Source: Piromyces finnis | Lineage: Eukaryota; Neocallimastigomycota; Neocallimastigomycetes; Neocallimastigales; Neocallimastigaceae | NCBI GenBank assembly: GCA_002104945.1 | Contig: MCFH01000048.1 | Coordinates: 372,001-436,000 of the forward strand | Reading direction: 5' to 3' | DNA length: 64,000 bases | In this document: positions 44,591 to 56,516 of the stretch, one piece after another | How the letters are laid out: every line of letters starts with the position of its first letter | Position numbering within the stretch: the first letter of the stretch is position 1 | Translations under genes and position numbers: made by a program | Notes under the pieces: model-generated | The model's input: the letters and a program-made list of their open reading frames with translations, nothing else | What the model was told of the DNA's origin: nothing | Databases searched by the model: none

Positions 44591-44736
44591 TTATTAATGG
44601 GTTTTTTATTAGAATGTTATTAACTCTGATCTTTTCCCATGTTCCAAGTTGGATATTATTTCTATTCACATCAAATATATCATTGATCTGGTTAATAATA
44701 TCCTTGCAATCGGTGAGATCCTTGGCTTTTAAAGAA
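44591..44736 (-). pseudogene. short open fragment, probably gag of an unidentified retroelement
   Basis: Minus-strand frame without stops: KDLTDCKDIINQINDIFDVN, QLGTWEKIRVNN. Charged and helical, sits between retroelement scraps. No family-specific motif, so the assignment rests on context only. Confidence 0.3.
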
Positions 44737-45898
44737 TATACAAGAGACAAAGCCTGACTTTAGCAAAGGGTCTAAAAGTGAACAATACTATCACTATAAG
44801 ACTCATCCAAGAATATACGACTCAAGAACCAATCCCATCGTGCCCTTTCGCCCAGTGGAATTTCAAGATTTACCCCTTGAGATTCAGCAGAGTATATCAG
44901 GGTTCAGGTCTCTATTTAAGGTGCCAGCGCCAAGGTACAAAGACAAACATAACGGTTATGAATACCTATCTAGTCTCAAAGCATATTTACAGGCCTACTG
45001 CCCCAGGGTAAACGAAATTCAAATCCGGGACGCTATTATTGCTAGGGGAGGCAAGGAGGTCAAACAATGGTTTGAAAACGTATATAAGAATAAATTGGAT
45101 AATAAAGAACTAGAATGGAATGAATCCACCACCTGGCAAAAGCTTAATAATTTTATTTATCAATTCGAAAAAGAATTCTGTGAACTCTCCCTTGAGGAAC
45201 AAGAAAATAAATGGAAAACATTGAAAATCCATAACCTTAACATGGAAAGTTTAGAACAACTCATTGAAAATATTGAAAAATTTGGGAATAATATTAATAA
45301 ATCTTACTTCAGTAGATTCATTAAACTCTCAAAAGCCCTACCTACTAATTTCGCCGAAGAATGCTTAGAAAAACTACCAAAATTACCCATTAAGGACCCA
45401 AGAGAAGATTTTCAGGAACAGAATGAAGACAATAAAATCATATATAAAAACTTTATCGAAATCATATACAAAACAATTGCAGAAATTGAAGGTAGTAAAA
45501 GCATGAAGGAAGATTTAAAATCGTTTGTCCATCAAAGAGAAACAACAAATAAGGTAAGAAAAGAACAAAACACTAAATACGCCCATACGTATAAAAGTAA
45601 ACCGGAAACCAGAATCAAATACCATAAAACGGCAAGCGAAAAGGGGAGGCAAAACCCTAAACAAATCACGAGAAAGAATATTTTAGATGATAACATTAAG
45701 GATAAACAAAAGAGTAAACTAACCCAGGAATTTATCCATAACACTATCGAATCGATTAAGAATTCAAAATATCTCAACAATCCAAAATTCGGAGGAAGAA
45801 TGCATTACAATAAGGCAGTAATCATCGACAATAAATATACGGCAAAGTATGCAATAGTCCTTTTAGATTCCCGGATCCGCAGGAAATTGCATCGGTGA
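44737..45898 (+). pseudogene. integrase-less retroelement, copy 2, capsid-like region to protease
   Basis: 5'-truncated copy of the copy 1 family, starting at the equivalent of residue about 420 (KPDFSKGSKSEQYYHY). The open frame from 44840 carries PFRPVEFQDLPLEIQQ, YEYLSSLKAYLQAYCPR, IIARGGKEVKQWFE and the basic linker. It breaks inside the protease motif: an extra C in the run at 45870-45872 shifts the frame within the catalytic DSGSAGNCIG block. Sequence is otherwise close to copy 1. Role as for copy 1. Confidence 0.9.
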
Positions 45899-48347
45899 AA
45901 ATATTGTTAAAAACCTAAATGTTAAAATATTCACTAACAATTCTACCCACACAGTACAATCTGGCGAAACAATCATCGAAATAAAAGAATATTGTTATTT
46001 AACAGTCGGAATTGAAATTAAACTTGGATTATATTACTTTACTAACATAAAATTCAATATTATGCCTATAAGCGGACCCTTCCATCATCAACAGAAAAAT
46101 TTCTATTTTGACAAAATTATTCTAAATGATGATTTATTATTCCAAATGAAGAAACGTCACCTCGAAGCTAGATACTTCCCATACTTCCTAAACCATGAAG
46201 AAAATAGAAAAGAAGAATTTAAGGAAATTATTCAAAGGAGAAAATTCGTAATTGACAAAACATGGGATAAAGAATACCTTGACGATAAAGGAAGAATTAT
46301 TAAGAATAAACAAAAAACGAACACTTATAATAATCATATCCACAATACAGAAACGATTACTCTTACTCCCGAAGAAAAACTCAAGATAGAAGAAAAATTG
46401 CTACAACAAAAACAAACCAACCAGAAATTTATCATATCTACTGATCATAAGAAAGGGTTAGAAGAATATATTATTAACGAAATCGAAAATCTACCGAAAG
46501 AATTACAGGGCTACAAACAAGTATTCGAAACCCCTCCAAAAGGTAAAATATTCGATAGGAAATCACAAAAACTTAATGCTTATTTACCTTATGACAAAGA
46601 AAAGGTAAAGAGGCTTCCGATGATGCCTCACATAAATCTGGACCAAGGACAGGAAAACGCTTTGGAAGAGGAATTCAAGGAACTTGAGGAAAGTGGGAAA
46701 ATCGAAAAAACAAGGGCAAGCTCGGCATGCAATGTCTTCAATGTCCCTAAGAAGGATGGAACCTTCCGAACCGTATTTAATTATGTAATGGTCAACAATT
46801 GTCTTCATCACAATAACTACCCGATACCCAAAATAATCGAACTAGTGCATAGAGCGGCACAATATAAGTACCACATCTTGCTAGATTTAAGAAATGCATA
46901 TAATCAAATCTTCTTAGAGCCCAAATATCGATTCTTGACAAGTTTTCGTTTTAAAAATCAAACCTACCAATGGAAAGTCCTTCCGTTCGGGCTATCCACT
47001 GCACCATCTATATTTCAATCCATTTTGAATTTATTACTTAAAGAACACCTTAATAAGGGAATTGATATTTACTTAGACGATTTTCACATCTATGCACAAA
47101 GTAAAGAAGAATGTCTAAATCTATGCGCCTACACGCTTGGTAAATTCAAGGAAAATAACTTTTACTGTAAGTTAGAAAAATGCCTATTTTTTCCCGATTC
47201 TTTCGAATATCTAGGTTACAAGATAAGTTATGAGAAGATACGCCCAATATCTAATAAAACATTAGATATCAAGAAATGCAATACACAAAAGGAATATCAA
47301 AAACTTTATGGTTTTCTTAACTACTTTAAGGATTATGTTAATAATTTCACTGAAAAAACAAAGAATATTTCTCTAGGATTATCTAATAAAACCACCACGT
47401 GGACTAATGAAATGGATAAAGAACTTATTTATTTTAAAAACTTAATCCCTAACCTTCCAGACTTAGCCCCATTCAAACCTAACCATGACATTTTTATCCT
47501 AACCGACGCATCGGATATCGGAATCGGAGCCGCCATTTTTCAAGTGAGGGACCAACATGTACATGTTCGAAACTACGTTTCAAATAACGTATACAAAACT
47601 AATATTAATCGTGAAACAATCGAGAATTTATTTGGTCATAAGAAATGGACGTATTCCGGACATTATGGACGTGAAAAGAACCATCCCGATAAAGCTAAAA
47701 ATCGTGAAGATATTAATCCACCAACCAAATTAAACGAAATTATGAATACCCTAGAAATTAAAAAGAACAAATTAGAAGAACTAAAAAAGTATTTAAAGCC
47801 CATTGGATTTTATTCAAGAAAACTCAACGCAACAGAAAGAAAATATTCAACCTTTGATAGAGAATTACTGGCACTTTCTGAAACCTTACTTCATTATAAA
47901 CTCCTACTACGACAAGGACAGAAGATATACTGCGCAACAGACCACAAAAACCTTGTAATTTATATAAACTCGGGCTCAAAAGTCGAAACGAATAGAAAGT
48001 TAAGACTCTTTGAAAATATATGCAATTTTAGTATAACACTCTGCTACATTGAAGGCAAAGACAATAAGATAGCAGATTTACTTTCCAGATTCATTAGTAT
48101 GGAAAATAATAACCATAGCAATGATAACGTGGATAATACTCAAGAAATTCACAATACAGAAGAATTCCATACATTAGATTTTAACCTTAACCCCATAGAT
48201 TTAGAGTCGAACAAAGAAGAAAACGAAGTGAATAAAGAAAAGGAAATGGAACCCAATAAAGACGTAGATTTTAAGATATTCATGGCTACAGTAGATTCTT
48301 TATTACAAACAAACAAATCAAAAAAAACTCAAGGATTACTTATATAA
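45899..48347 (+). pseudogene. integrase-less retroelement, copy 2, protease end, RT and RNase H
   Basis: Continuation in the shifted frame; the open ORF runs from 46062 (MPISGPFHHQQ). RT: LDLRNAYNQIFLEPKYRF, VLPFGLSTAPSIFQ, YLDDFHIYA. RNase H: TDASDIGIGAAIF, STFDRELLALSETL, ATDHKNLVIYI, and unlike copy 1 it runs on without a break through GKDNKIADLLSRF into the coiled-coil tail. An extra A in the A8 run at 48320-48327 then ends it. Thus each copy is intact where the other is broken, which shows the ancestral layout. No integrase follows. The catalytic YLDD and RNase H Asp are kept. Confidence 0.92.
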
Positions 48348-48903
48348 ATGGTACGAAAATCAACAATTATTGTTCAACAGTCTCAAGGAACAGTTAGTCA
48401 ACCTACTAAAAGAAAACACCCAATTGGAAAATAAATATCAGCAACAACTAAACCTAAGATGTTTGGACTTAAAAGAAGTTCTTAGTAGAAAGGAACAATT
48501 CAACCAAGAACTAACAAAGGTAAAAAAGGAAATCCAACTTATTCAGGAAGGGACAAATAATATTGAAAATAAAAAGAAACTCGACCGGTTAAATTAAAAA
48601 ATAAATGATGTTCGATATGACTTGAATCCTAAAGCCGAAAGGATAGAACTTACGAGAAAAGTGAACAAATCAGAAAAAGAATTAGAAAATTTGCAGAAAC
48701 TCATAGAACAAATTGGAAATAAAATCGAAGGAATAAATAAAAGAATAGATACATTAGTAATTGAAAATGAATTAAAGGAAATATTTCCCGCCGCAGAAAT
48801 CTTAATTAGTAATAACATTAAGAAAAGAAAATTATCGAATTTTGAGATTGAAATTGATTTGACCAAAGAACAAGGCAGAATGTCACAAGGACAAATTAAA
48901 TAA
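48348..48903 (+). pseudogene. integrase-less retroelement, copy 2, C-terminal coiled coil
   Basis: Coiled-coil tail matching 9680-10237 of copy 1 (NLRCLDLKEVLSRKEQFNQE, YDLNPKAERIELTRK). A single in-frame TAA at 48595-48597 stands where copy 1 has CAA. Ends at TAA 48901-48903. Function unknown, as in copy 1. Confidence 0.85.
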
Positions 48904-49741
48904 CCTATTATATTAAATAAATAATTTTAATATATCTTTTATTAAACTCTAAAAACTTTATTAGTAATAGCTTTAGTAATTATTATATAGTTAAATATTA
49001 TGTTTTATTATAAATACATGTAAAATGAATTAGTTTGAAAACTAGTTTTTTCTAGTTTTTTCGTTAATCACTAAAATTAATTAGTTACAGTTTTCAGTAA
49101 AAAAGAGTTATACTGAGGACTAAAAGATTAAACCAATAAACAAGTTTTTTAACATGATAAATATAAAAACAATTTAAATAAAGAAAATAAAAATTAAAAT
49201 AAATATAAAATTAAAATTTTTACAAATATAGTGTAATTTTACTAGAATAAAGATTAACGTGATAAACTCCCAATCCGAGGCTTATTACTCAATCTTTACT
49301 TTAATTCAAATTACGTTAAAAGAAAACTTATTGCGAAATTGAATTAAAACCCAATTTAAAATACGATCCAAGATTGTATTTTATATAGTTACAATTGAAA
49401 GAATAAGCCTAACCAAAGATTTTAAAAGTCTTAAGGAACCGGAACATTTAAAAAAACTAGAAAAAACTTTCTAGTGAAATTGATAAAATTCCAGGAAATA
49501 AAGACTCGATTAGACTTATTATAGGCCAGAAGTAAGCCCTATTAAAACTTTAGAATCATTAATAAGACCAAGAGGCAACCTAAAAAATAAAGGTGTTAAA
49601 TAACATTTTACTTTCGAAAATCAGTCGAAGAACACCATCTGAAGACGAAAATCATCAGATTCTATTTTTCACATTTCAAAAAGAAAATCAATACATATCT
49701 TAGAAAAAGACTTTCTACTTTACGGCACTCGATTTCAAGAA
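48904..49741 (+). promoter_or_regulatory. junction region between copies 2 and 3 (3' end joined to leader)
   Basis: First part matches the 3' flank of copy 1, with palindrome AAAACTAG-TTTTTT-CTAGTTTT at 49038-49061; second part matches the leader of copy 1, with a damaged palindrome at 49452-49475. So the 3' end of one unit runs into the 5' end of the next, without LTRs. About 150 bp (49260-49405) have no counterpart in copy 1. Promoter and primer site are expected here but not identified. Confidence 0.7.
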
Positions 49742-50357
49742 ATGGAAAAACACGATTCCAAGGGAAAACAACCCGCTGGACAAGAAATTCCAACTGAAGG
49801 ATTAAAATCTCCCGAACGAATGGAAATCGAAAAAGTGGATCAAGATTCAAAATCAAGTATGTCAGGGGTGAACGAATACCTCGAAAAACTTTCCGATGAC
49901 GTTGAGAATGCAAAAACGTTGGAAACTGAAATCAAAAACACATATGGCGGAAACAATCAAATTCTTGATTACAATCCAGAAAACAATGGAGCAACCTTAC
50001 TAGCCTCCATGGATAATATGTATAAAGAACTAAGTAACAAAAATAACGAAACCGAAACAAGAATGCAAACCATGATGAATAATTTCATGGAGCAGATACA
50101 AGCCCAATTTATGAATCTTACCGCCACCATAAATGCGACTTTACAGACTTCAATAACAGAGCAAAATAAAAAGATCGAGCAAATAGATACAAAAATGGCC
50201 AACAAAGCCGATAGTTACCAGGTACAAAATTTAGCAAATGTTATAGATCTCAACACTGTAAAGCCCACAGATTTAAACATCGCAGTAAATGAGGTACGCG
50301 AAGAACTTCAACAGAGTCAGTTAAATACTGCGAAGTCCCAAGATTTACTACCACTCG
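49742..50357 (+). pseudogene. integrase-less retroelement, copy 3, N-terminal gag-like part
   Basis: ATG 49742 (MEKHDSKGKQ). Collinear with 4363-4990 of copy 1: MSGVNEYLEKL, NTYGGNNQILDYN, NNGATLLASMDN, FMEQIQAQFMNL. Here the TAG of copy 1 is AAG, so the frame runs through into the next ORF, supporting a single polyprotein. Truncated at about 50357 (SQDLLPLE), where copia sequence in the opposite orientation begins. The reported open frame to 50434 includes about 75 bp of that copia. Confidence 0.88.
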
Positions 50358-51342
50358 AGCTTTTTCAACCAATAGTTGAGATAAGCAGTCTTCTTTTTTC
50401 CATACAGGATCTTCATTTTTGCATAATATTGTAAGCAGTTGTAAAGACATCAAACGCCTCAACTTGATATCTTTAATGTAACTTAAGTCATAAATATTAT
50501 TGTTTAAGGTACACGAATTATATTACAGAAAAAGAAAATGAGTCATAATTTATTTATTAATAATTAAAGTTTAAAACAAAATAAATTATTAATTTATTTT
50601 TAATGTTTAATAAATAAATTAAAATTCTCAATTCAAACCCCTAGTTTTAGTATTGTTTTGTAATAGAAATATATATATAGTATATAATTATTAAATGATT
50701 AATATATCAAGAATACATGGGCATATATTCAAAATGAATAGTACTTAATTTGAATTGCCAATTGTATTTTACTAAAAATAGTTATAGTTTAAATATTTAT
50801 TAATAATTAAGATTTTAGTGCAGATTTTAAATAATAATATATAAGAAATAAATAGTTATAATATAATATAAATAGAAGATATTTTTTCATAATTTTATCG
50901 ATGTAATTGTTATTAATAAATTTCTATTATAAAAGATATTTTTTTAAAACAATTTTATTTCTTATTTTATTCATTTAGTGTTACTGTAATAGAATAGATA
51001 TCCTAATCTATTCTTTCTGTGTCAGCATTACAGCAGTTTTAAGATATCTAATGTAATTTAATGGCTCTTGACTAACATTGTTGCTGATGATAATGCATGC
51101 TAATGCGTCTTCAGCTTCCGCCTTTTCGATATCTTTCTCTAAGTCCTTAATTGTCTTGAGTGTTTTTTCAGAAGGAGGTTTTTCCTTCTCTCAAGATTTT
51201 TCTTTAAATTTCCAATAACATCCTCATTTGAGTACTTAATAATTTTTGTAGCTCTCAGGATGTTATTAATATGGAATTCCCAATTCTCGAAGTTGTTCTT
51301 GTTAAGAATTTCTTCGGTTCTTAATTTGGTTTCAGCAGACAT
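50358..51342 (-). pseudogene. copia gag (copia B, downstream copy), interrupted
   Basis: Gag starts at ATG 51340-51342 (MSAETKLRTEEILNKNNFENW), the typical copia Gag N terminus, and frame-shifts near 51170 into KTIKDLEKDIEKAEAEDALA and NYIRYLKTAV. About 480 bp of non-coding AT-rich sequence with inverted ends TATTACAG (50521) / CTGTAATA (50992) interrupts it. Gag-like sequence resumes at 50510-50358 (IKDIKLRRLMSLQLL, KNEDPVWKKEDCLSQLL) and is cut by copy 3. The insert may be an LTR or MITE; no clear duplication was found. Confidence 0.65.
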
Positions 51343-51922
51343 GTCGTAGGTAGTATTAAAGTTGAGACTCTTAATCTATTGTTTTGTTATAAAAAAGTTT
51401 TTATTTATATTTATTAACAAGTAATTATTTATATTTATATAATAAGTAATTACTGATTATATTTTTTAAAATTATTTGAAAATTTATTCTTATTTATACT
51501 AAAAGTGGCTTATGCCTTTAATAATGAATAGTTTAATACAATGAGTTTAAACGTATTTGAAGTATACAACAAAGTTATCAATAATCTAAAAATATCTTTC
51601 AATTATTTTTAATTTCGTTTACACTTATTTAATCTTTAATTTAATTCATTCTTTGTATTCTAACATTAAATTTTAATAGTTAAAATGCTTTATTATTAAA
51701 ATATAATTTTATTTTATTAATATTAATATGTTATGGTAATTACAAAGAATTAATTAATAGAAAAATTAATAAATTTTACTATAAAATGTGGCTAGTTATA
51801 AAACTAAAAATTATTATTCACAAATGTTCTTAGAACATGTGGATTACTAATATACTACTAATTATTATTAATACATTAAATTATTTTAACACATATTTAA
51901 TTTATTCTAAAATATTCTAATA
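51343..51922 (-). mobile_element. copia B LTR with primer region, shared by two tandem copies
   Basis: On the minus strand the RT-RNaseH element on the right ends in a purine tract TCTGAGAGGGAA (about 51918-51929). The LTR follows (51377-51922, about 545 bp, ending AACAAAACA). Then GATTAAGAGTCTC (near 51362-51374) and gag ATG come next. The same GATTAAGAGTCT motif follows the 5' LTR of copia C, so it is probably the primer-binding site. One LTR thus joins the 3' end of one copy to the 5' end of another. Confidence 0.65.
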
Positions 51923-53340
51923 TTCCCTCTCAGACCAGAATGTTTTCTTGTTAAAAATTTGGTCTGTAAATTTTGACATTTTTGGTCTATTAAAATTTTT
52001 GGTAAGCATTTTTTATGAATTGATATATTCTAGTTTGTTTTTTTATTTTTAATATTATCTTTATTGAAAAATAATTTTATTTCTATATTTTAATTTATTA
52101 TTAAGTTCTCCGTTTTCAATGATTGTTTTGCTTGCTAAATTATCTATGTAAATTGCAATTGATTTTTTATAATTGAATAATTCTTTTAAAATGTTCTTAA
52201 TCCATAATACTTTTTCAGTACATTCAACCATGGCAATATATTCAGCTTCGGCAGTAGATATAGCAACCACATTTTGTTTTTTAAATTTCCAGCAAATAGG
52301 ATCATTGTTCATAAGAATTATGTACCTGGAAGTAGATTTTCTATCTTTAGGATCGCCTCCAAAGTATGCATCAGTGTATACTACAATTTCCCCCTGTCCT
52401 TTATATTCAATTTTATAATTTTTAGTATAATTTAAATATTTTAATATATTTAATACCTTATTCCAGTCAGCTTTAGTTGAATGTTATGAATTTCTTGCTA
52501 CTTTGTTGACTGTGAATGTTATATCCGGTTTACCACAATAAGTATATTAAAGATCCGACACCACTTTTGTATACGGTTTTGTCAAAATTTTCTTCTTCAT
52601 ATTTTGTTGAATAATCATCAGTACATGGAATTTTTTCTTTTTTGAATATTTTTAACTTTGAATTTTTCTAATATATTTTTAATGAATTGAATTTGATTAA
52701 TAATTAAAATTATTGCGTTCAATATTTATTCCTAAAAGATATTCAGCAAGACTACATTTTGATTTTTTAAATGCTTTCTTTATTTTGTTTATTATTTCAT
52801 GAATACTTTCATTTATTCCTGTTATTAATAGGTCGTCTACATAAACACCTATAATGCAAATTAATTTATCCCACCATTTTCTTAAAAATACACAGTTCAG
52901 AAATTTATTGAATGAATTGATTATTTTAAGGAAATTACTAAATAAAAGATTCCATTGACAACCAGATTGTTTTAGACCATAGAGAGCTCTATTGAAAAGC
53001 CAATATCCACGTCCATTGTTAATGTCACCTGAAGGGATAGAAACGTATATTTCTTTATCAAGTGGTGCATTAAGATAAGCTGCTTTAATATCAAGTTGCA
53101 TAATAATCCAATTAAATTTTGCAGCAATAGCTATAATAAATTTTAAACTATCAATGTTTAAAATAGGAGAAAACATAAGTTCAAAATCTATACCTTTTCT
53201 TTGTGTGAAACCCCTTGCAACAAGTCAAGCTTTATACTTATTTATATTACCATATTAATCCTTTTTAATGGTAATAATCTATTTGGTAGAAATAGCTGAT
53301 TTTCAATAGGAAGTTTTTTAACAAAGGTCATAATATTATT
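51923..53340 (-). pseudogene. copia B reverse transcriptase and RNase H
   Basis: From right: ENQLFLPNRLLPL near 53290, GNINKYKA then TGA then LVARGFTQRKG near 53215. Open frame 52697-53176 has MFSPILNIDSLKFIIAIAAK, MQLDIKAAYLNAPLDKEIYV, LFNRALYGLKQSG and GVYVDDLLITG, the copia RT catalytic block. After frameshifts RNase H follows (52061-52312: NVVAISTAEAEYIAMVECTE, IYIDNLASKTI). The stop before LVARGF is a place where copia elements normally have Arg (CGA to TGA). Upstream it is separated from its linker by a SINE-like repeat and an LTR fragment. Confidence 0.88.
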
Positions 53341-53360
53341 ATTATATAAAAATTTGATTT

Positions 53361-53740
53361 CTGTAAAGAATGTGTCTTTAACAATAAAAAAATAAATTAT
53401 TATATTTACTAAATAACTTAGTAATATTAACACTAAAATATTCTGTAAATTATTAATTTATAAAAATATTATTAAAAATACACAGAATTTAACTTAAGTT
53501 AGTGTTTAATAAATAATTTATTAATAAAATTTCAATTTTTTAAAATATTAGGGAAAATTCACTTATATTTATACTAAAAATTTATTAAATTAATTTATAA
53601 AATTTTTCAACTTAAATTTTTTAACCAATCAATAATCTTCATATAAAAAAAATTATTTTAAAAAATAAAATTATAATTGTAAAATAGAATTTATGAGGTC
53701 TCGAACTAATGTCATTGAGACCCAAAGTCCAAAGTCCTAG
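53361..53740 (-). mobile_element. SINE-like repeat, copy 1 (5' end cut)
   Basis: Minus-strand repeat of about 380 bp, similar along its whole length to 58979-59387. Near its 5' end TTAGTTCGAGACC contains GTTCGAGAC, a perfect Pol III B box. The A box part is truncated by the LTR fragment. The body shares TTGATTGGTTAA and GTGTATTTTTAATAATA with the other copy; the 3' end is CACATTCTTTACAG. Confidence 0.5.
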
Positions 53741-53948
53741 TGTAAAGATATAATATATATCTTTAGATTATTTAATAATTAATTATTAATTATTAAATAA
53801 TAAATTAATATTTAGTAAAATTAATAATAAAGATTTTAGAATAAATTTTATGAATAATTTAATAATAAATTATTTTATAATAATTCCGTTAAATTTAAAT
53901 TAAGATAAATATTTAAATTTAAGGAATAAAAGAATTTTAATTAAATTA
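53741..53948 (-). mobile_element. LTR fragment of the non-coding element family
   Basis: Reverse copy of the last about 205 bp of the 37746-38533 LTR (TGTAAAGATATAATATATATC, then the AT-rich block), truncated at 53948. Confidence 0.8.
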
Positions 53949-54299
53949 TGTTTTAAAGGGTTAGTATTTGAATTATTGATTACTAAATCATTTGTTTTAT
54001 TAATATCATCATCATTATTATTATCAATTAAATGCTTTTTCTTAGAGGTATTAATATCTGATATATTTGATGATTGAATATAGTCGTCATCACTAGAAAC
54101 ACTAAGAGATTTAAAACTTGAATCAATTTCATTAATAATATTATCTGTATCTTTTTCTAGAATAACTTCTTCATTATTGATAGAAATGTTTGAGTTATGC
54201 TTATTTTTTTCTTTTGAGCCATTTGTTTCATTATATATGTCTAATTTGTCTTTATTATTTGAGTCTTCATTTTAATTGATTATTGAGGATTAAAGTATA
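53949..54299 (-). pseudogene. copia B linker between integrase and RT
   Basis: Minus-strand Asn/Asp/Lys/Ser-rich frame (NEDSNNKDKLDIYNETNGSK, SFKSLSVSSDDDYIQSSN), open for about 105 codons. The low-complexity linker is typical between integrase and RT of copia elements. No catalytic function. Confidence 0.65.
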
Positions 54300-55112
54300 T
54301 AATTATCATTATTAAAATATTAATAGAAAGCTTTGCAATGTTTTTGTAGGTGTTTCTTCATCAAACACTACATCTCTTACTAATTGTATATTATAATTTT
54401 TTAAGTCTAAAATCATATAGCAATTAGATTCCATGTTAAAACCAACAAAAACTCCTTTAATTACATTACTTTAAATTTTAATTTATCTTTAGAGAAATCC
54501 ATATAATAAGCTATACATCCAAATACTTTGATATATTTAAGATCAACCATTTTACTATAAAATAATTCATTTTGGATTTTATTTTCTATACCTTTATGTG
54601 GTGTTATATTATATAAAAGGTTGGCATATTTAATAGTATAATCCTAAAATTTCAGTTCCCATTTTACTTGATTGTAGTAGAGATTTTGTACAACTGATTA
54701 ATGTATAATCAGAGATTCCATTATTTTGAAGGTTGTATGGAGGAGAAAAAATTTTTAATAATACCATTTTCCTTGCAATAATTAAGAATTTCCTTATAAT
54801 ATCGTACCTTGATCAGAATGAAATATTTTGATTTTATACTTAAACTGATTTGTTAATATGTGATAAAATTAATAATTGTCCCAGGAATTTCGGATTTTCC
54901 TTCTAGTGAAAAACCCAACTTTTTTTTAGTAAATTCATCTATAAAGGTTAATACATAAATTTTACCCGTAAATGATTTTTGGACTGGACCAATTACATCT
55001 GAATGTATTACCTCTAAAATTTCAGTAGCCTTTAAAATTTTGGAATTATGAGGTTTTCGGTTTAACTTTGCTATTTTGCAGTCAGTGCATTTAATTAGAC
55101 CATAACTCAAAA
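54300..55112 (-). pseudogene. copia B integrase
   Basis: Minus strand. 54853-55110 has CTDCKIAKLNRKPHN (zinc-finger end) and EVIHSDVIGP (first catalytic Asp) with LTFIDEFTKKKLGF. Further left, in changing frames, the rest of the core is decayed and the C-terminal part reads GFNMESNCYMILDLKNYN and LVRDVVFDEETP (54310-54440). Right end cut at 55112 by a dispersed repeat; gag and protease of this copy are missing. Confidence 0.82.
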
Positions 55113-55800
55113 TAAGTTATAGTTTAATTAATTACTTCACCAAAATTCTAAAATGAAATTAATCCTTAACACTGCACATATATTTTGATTATTGAAAGAA
55201 AATAATGAACTTTAATTAATATAGATCAAAATATATAACATTTGTTAAATTAATTGTTAAATTAAATATTTAATAGCTTCTTTAGTAAATTACACTTTAA
55301 AAGTAAACAAATATAATAATTCATGTTATAAAATAATATAATTAAACACTTTTACTAAAATACTAAAAATAATCATTACTTTAATTAATTGTAAAATAAA
55401 CAACCTTTTATATTCTTTAACTTTTAATTATTTCTTTTATTGTTATTTCTACTTTTATTAATTTTATTATTTTAATGTAAATAGTTTAAATTTAAAAGAA
55501 AATATAAATACATGTAAATATTCTTATTTTAATCATAATCATTATTATTAACAAGGAAAATAGTTAAGTTAATATTTTTATAATTTTAATAATCATTTTA
55601 AATAAAATTTTAAATATTTAAATATTAGAAAAACGAGTGTTTCTAATAAAACAATTTAGTGTTGTAACAAAACAATTTTATTAATTTTTATAAAAACAAT
55701 TTCAAATTTTAATTCATATAACTTATATAGTTATAATTAAAGATATAATATAATAATCACTTTTTGAAGTAAAATTCAAAATTAAGATTATTATCAAATT
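55113..55800. repeat. dispersed repeat R1, copy 1 (about 690 bp)
   Basis: Nearly identical to 61806-62500 in the same orientation, from AAGTTATAGTTTAATTAA to AAGATTATTATCAA. Contains AACGAGTGTTTCTAATAAAA and TTTAGTGTTGTAACAAAACA. No ORF. Possibly a solo LTR whose ends are not TG/CA. Confidence 0.75.
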
Positions 55801-56080
55801 ATATCACTTTTTGATTCGGGAAGATATTATCTTAATTCTATAAATGAATATAGAAAGTGATAATATCTGTATCTAAAATTTAATAAATAGAAATAAAGAA
55901 AATAAAATAAATAATTTTTATACTTGTTCATTTGCAAGTCTTTATTAGTTTAAAATATAAAATTATTTTATTTAATTATAAAATTTTAATATTTAATAAC
56001 ACTTGTATTATTAAATATATATATGTTATTATTATTTAATACATCTCGTATGTATATAATTATAATTACAAATATTATTT
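55801..56080. repeat. dispersed repeat R2, inverted relative to 62870-63110
   Basis: Shares in inverse orientation the blocks around TATACTTGTTCATTTGCAAG and CTATAAATGAATATAGAAAG with 62870-63110. Together R1 and R2 recur 7 kb away with R2 inverted. No gene. Confidence 0.55.
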
Positions 56081-56233
56081 TATATAAATTATATATTTAA
56101 TTTTACTGGATTATTAGGAACATTTTTAAAATAAAGCAATTCTAACACCATTTATACATTTATATTATTTTAAAGTATTATATTAATAAACAATAATTAA
56201 CTATTTAATTAATAAACAAATAAATAAATAAGT

Positions 56234-56503
56234 TACAAAATAAATTTAATTAATAAATAATTTTATTTATAAGGTTAACAAAGAGAAAAAGTTACATTGT
56301 AAGTTTACAGTTATATAATAAGATGTAAGGTCATGTGATAATAGAAAATGAAATAAAATAAATAAAAAATAACTATCTCTACAACACGTAGACATTACGT
56401 TTACAACACTTTTAATACATGTTTATGTTTTTATAAATTAGTCAAGTGTATTCTTAAATATATGAGATAAAAAAATAACATTATGTGTCCATAAATGTTC
56501 ACA
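56234..56503 (-). repeat. 3' LTR of copia C, 270 bp
   Basis: Left LTR; preceded in element orientation by the polypurine tract TTAAGGGGGAG (56504-56516). Starts TGTGAACATT on the minus strand. Confidence 0.88.
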
Positions 56504-56516
56504 CTCCCCCTTAAAT

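Noticed and set aside
48594-48866. Minus-strand ORFs opposite the coiled-coil domains (also 9901-10209, 49969-50205, 30368-30697)
   Set aside because: Antisense shadows of Lys/Glu-rich coiled coil; no independent motif or start context.
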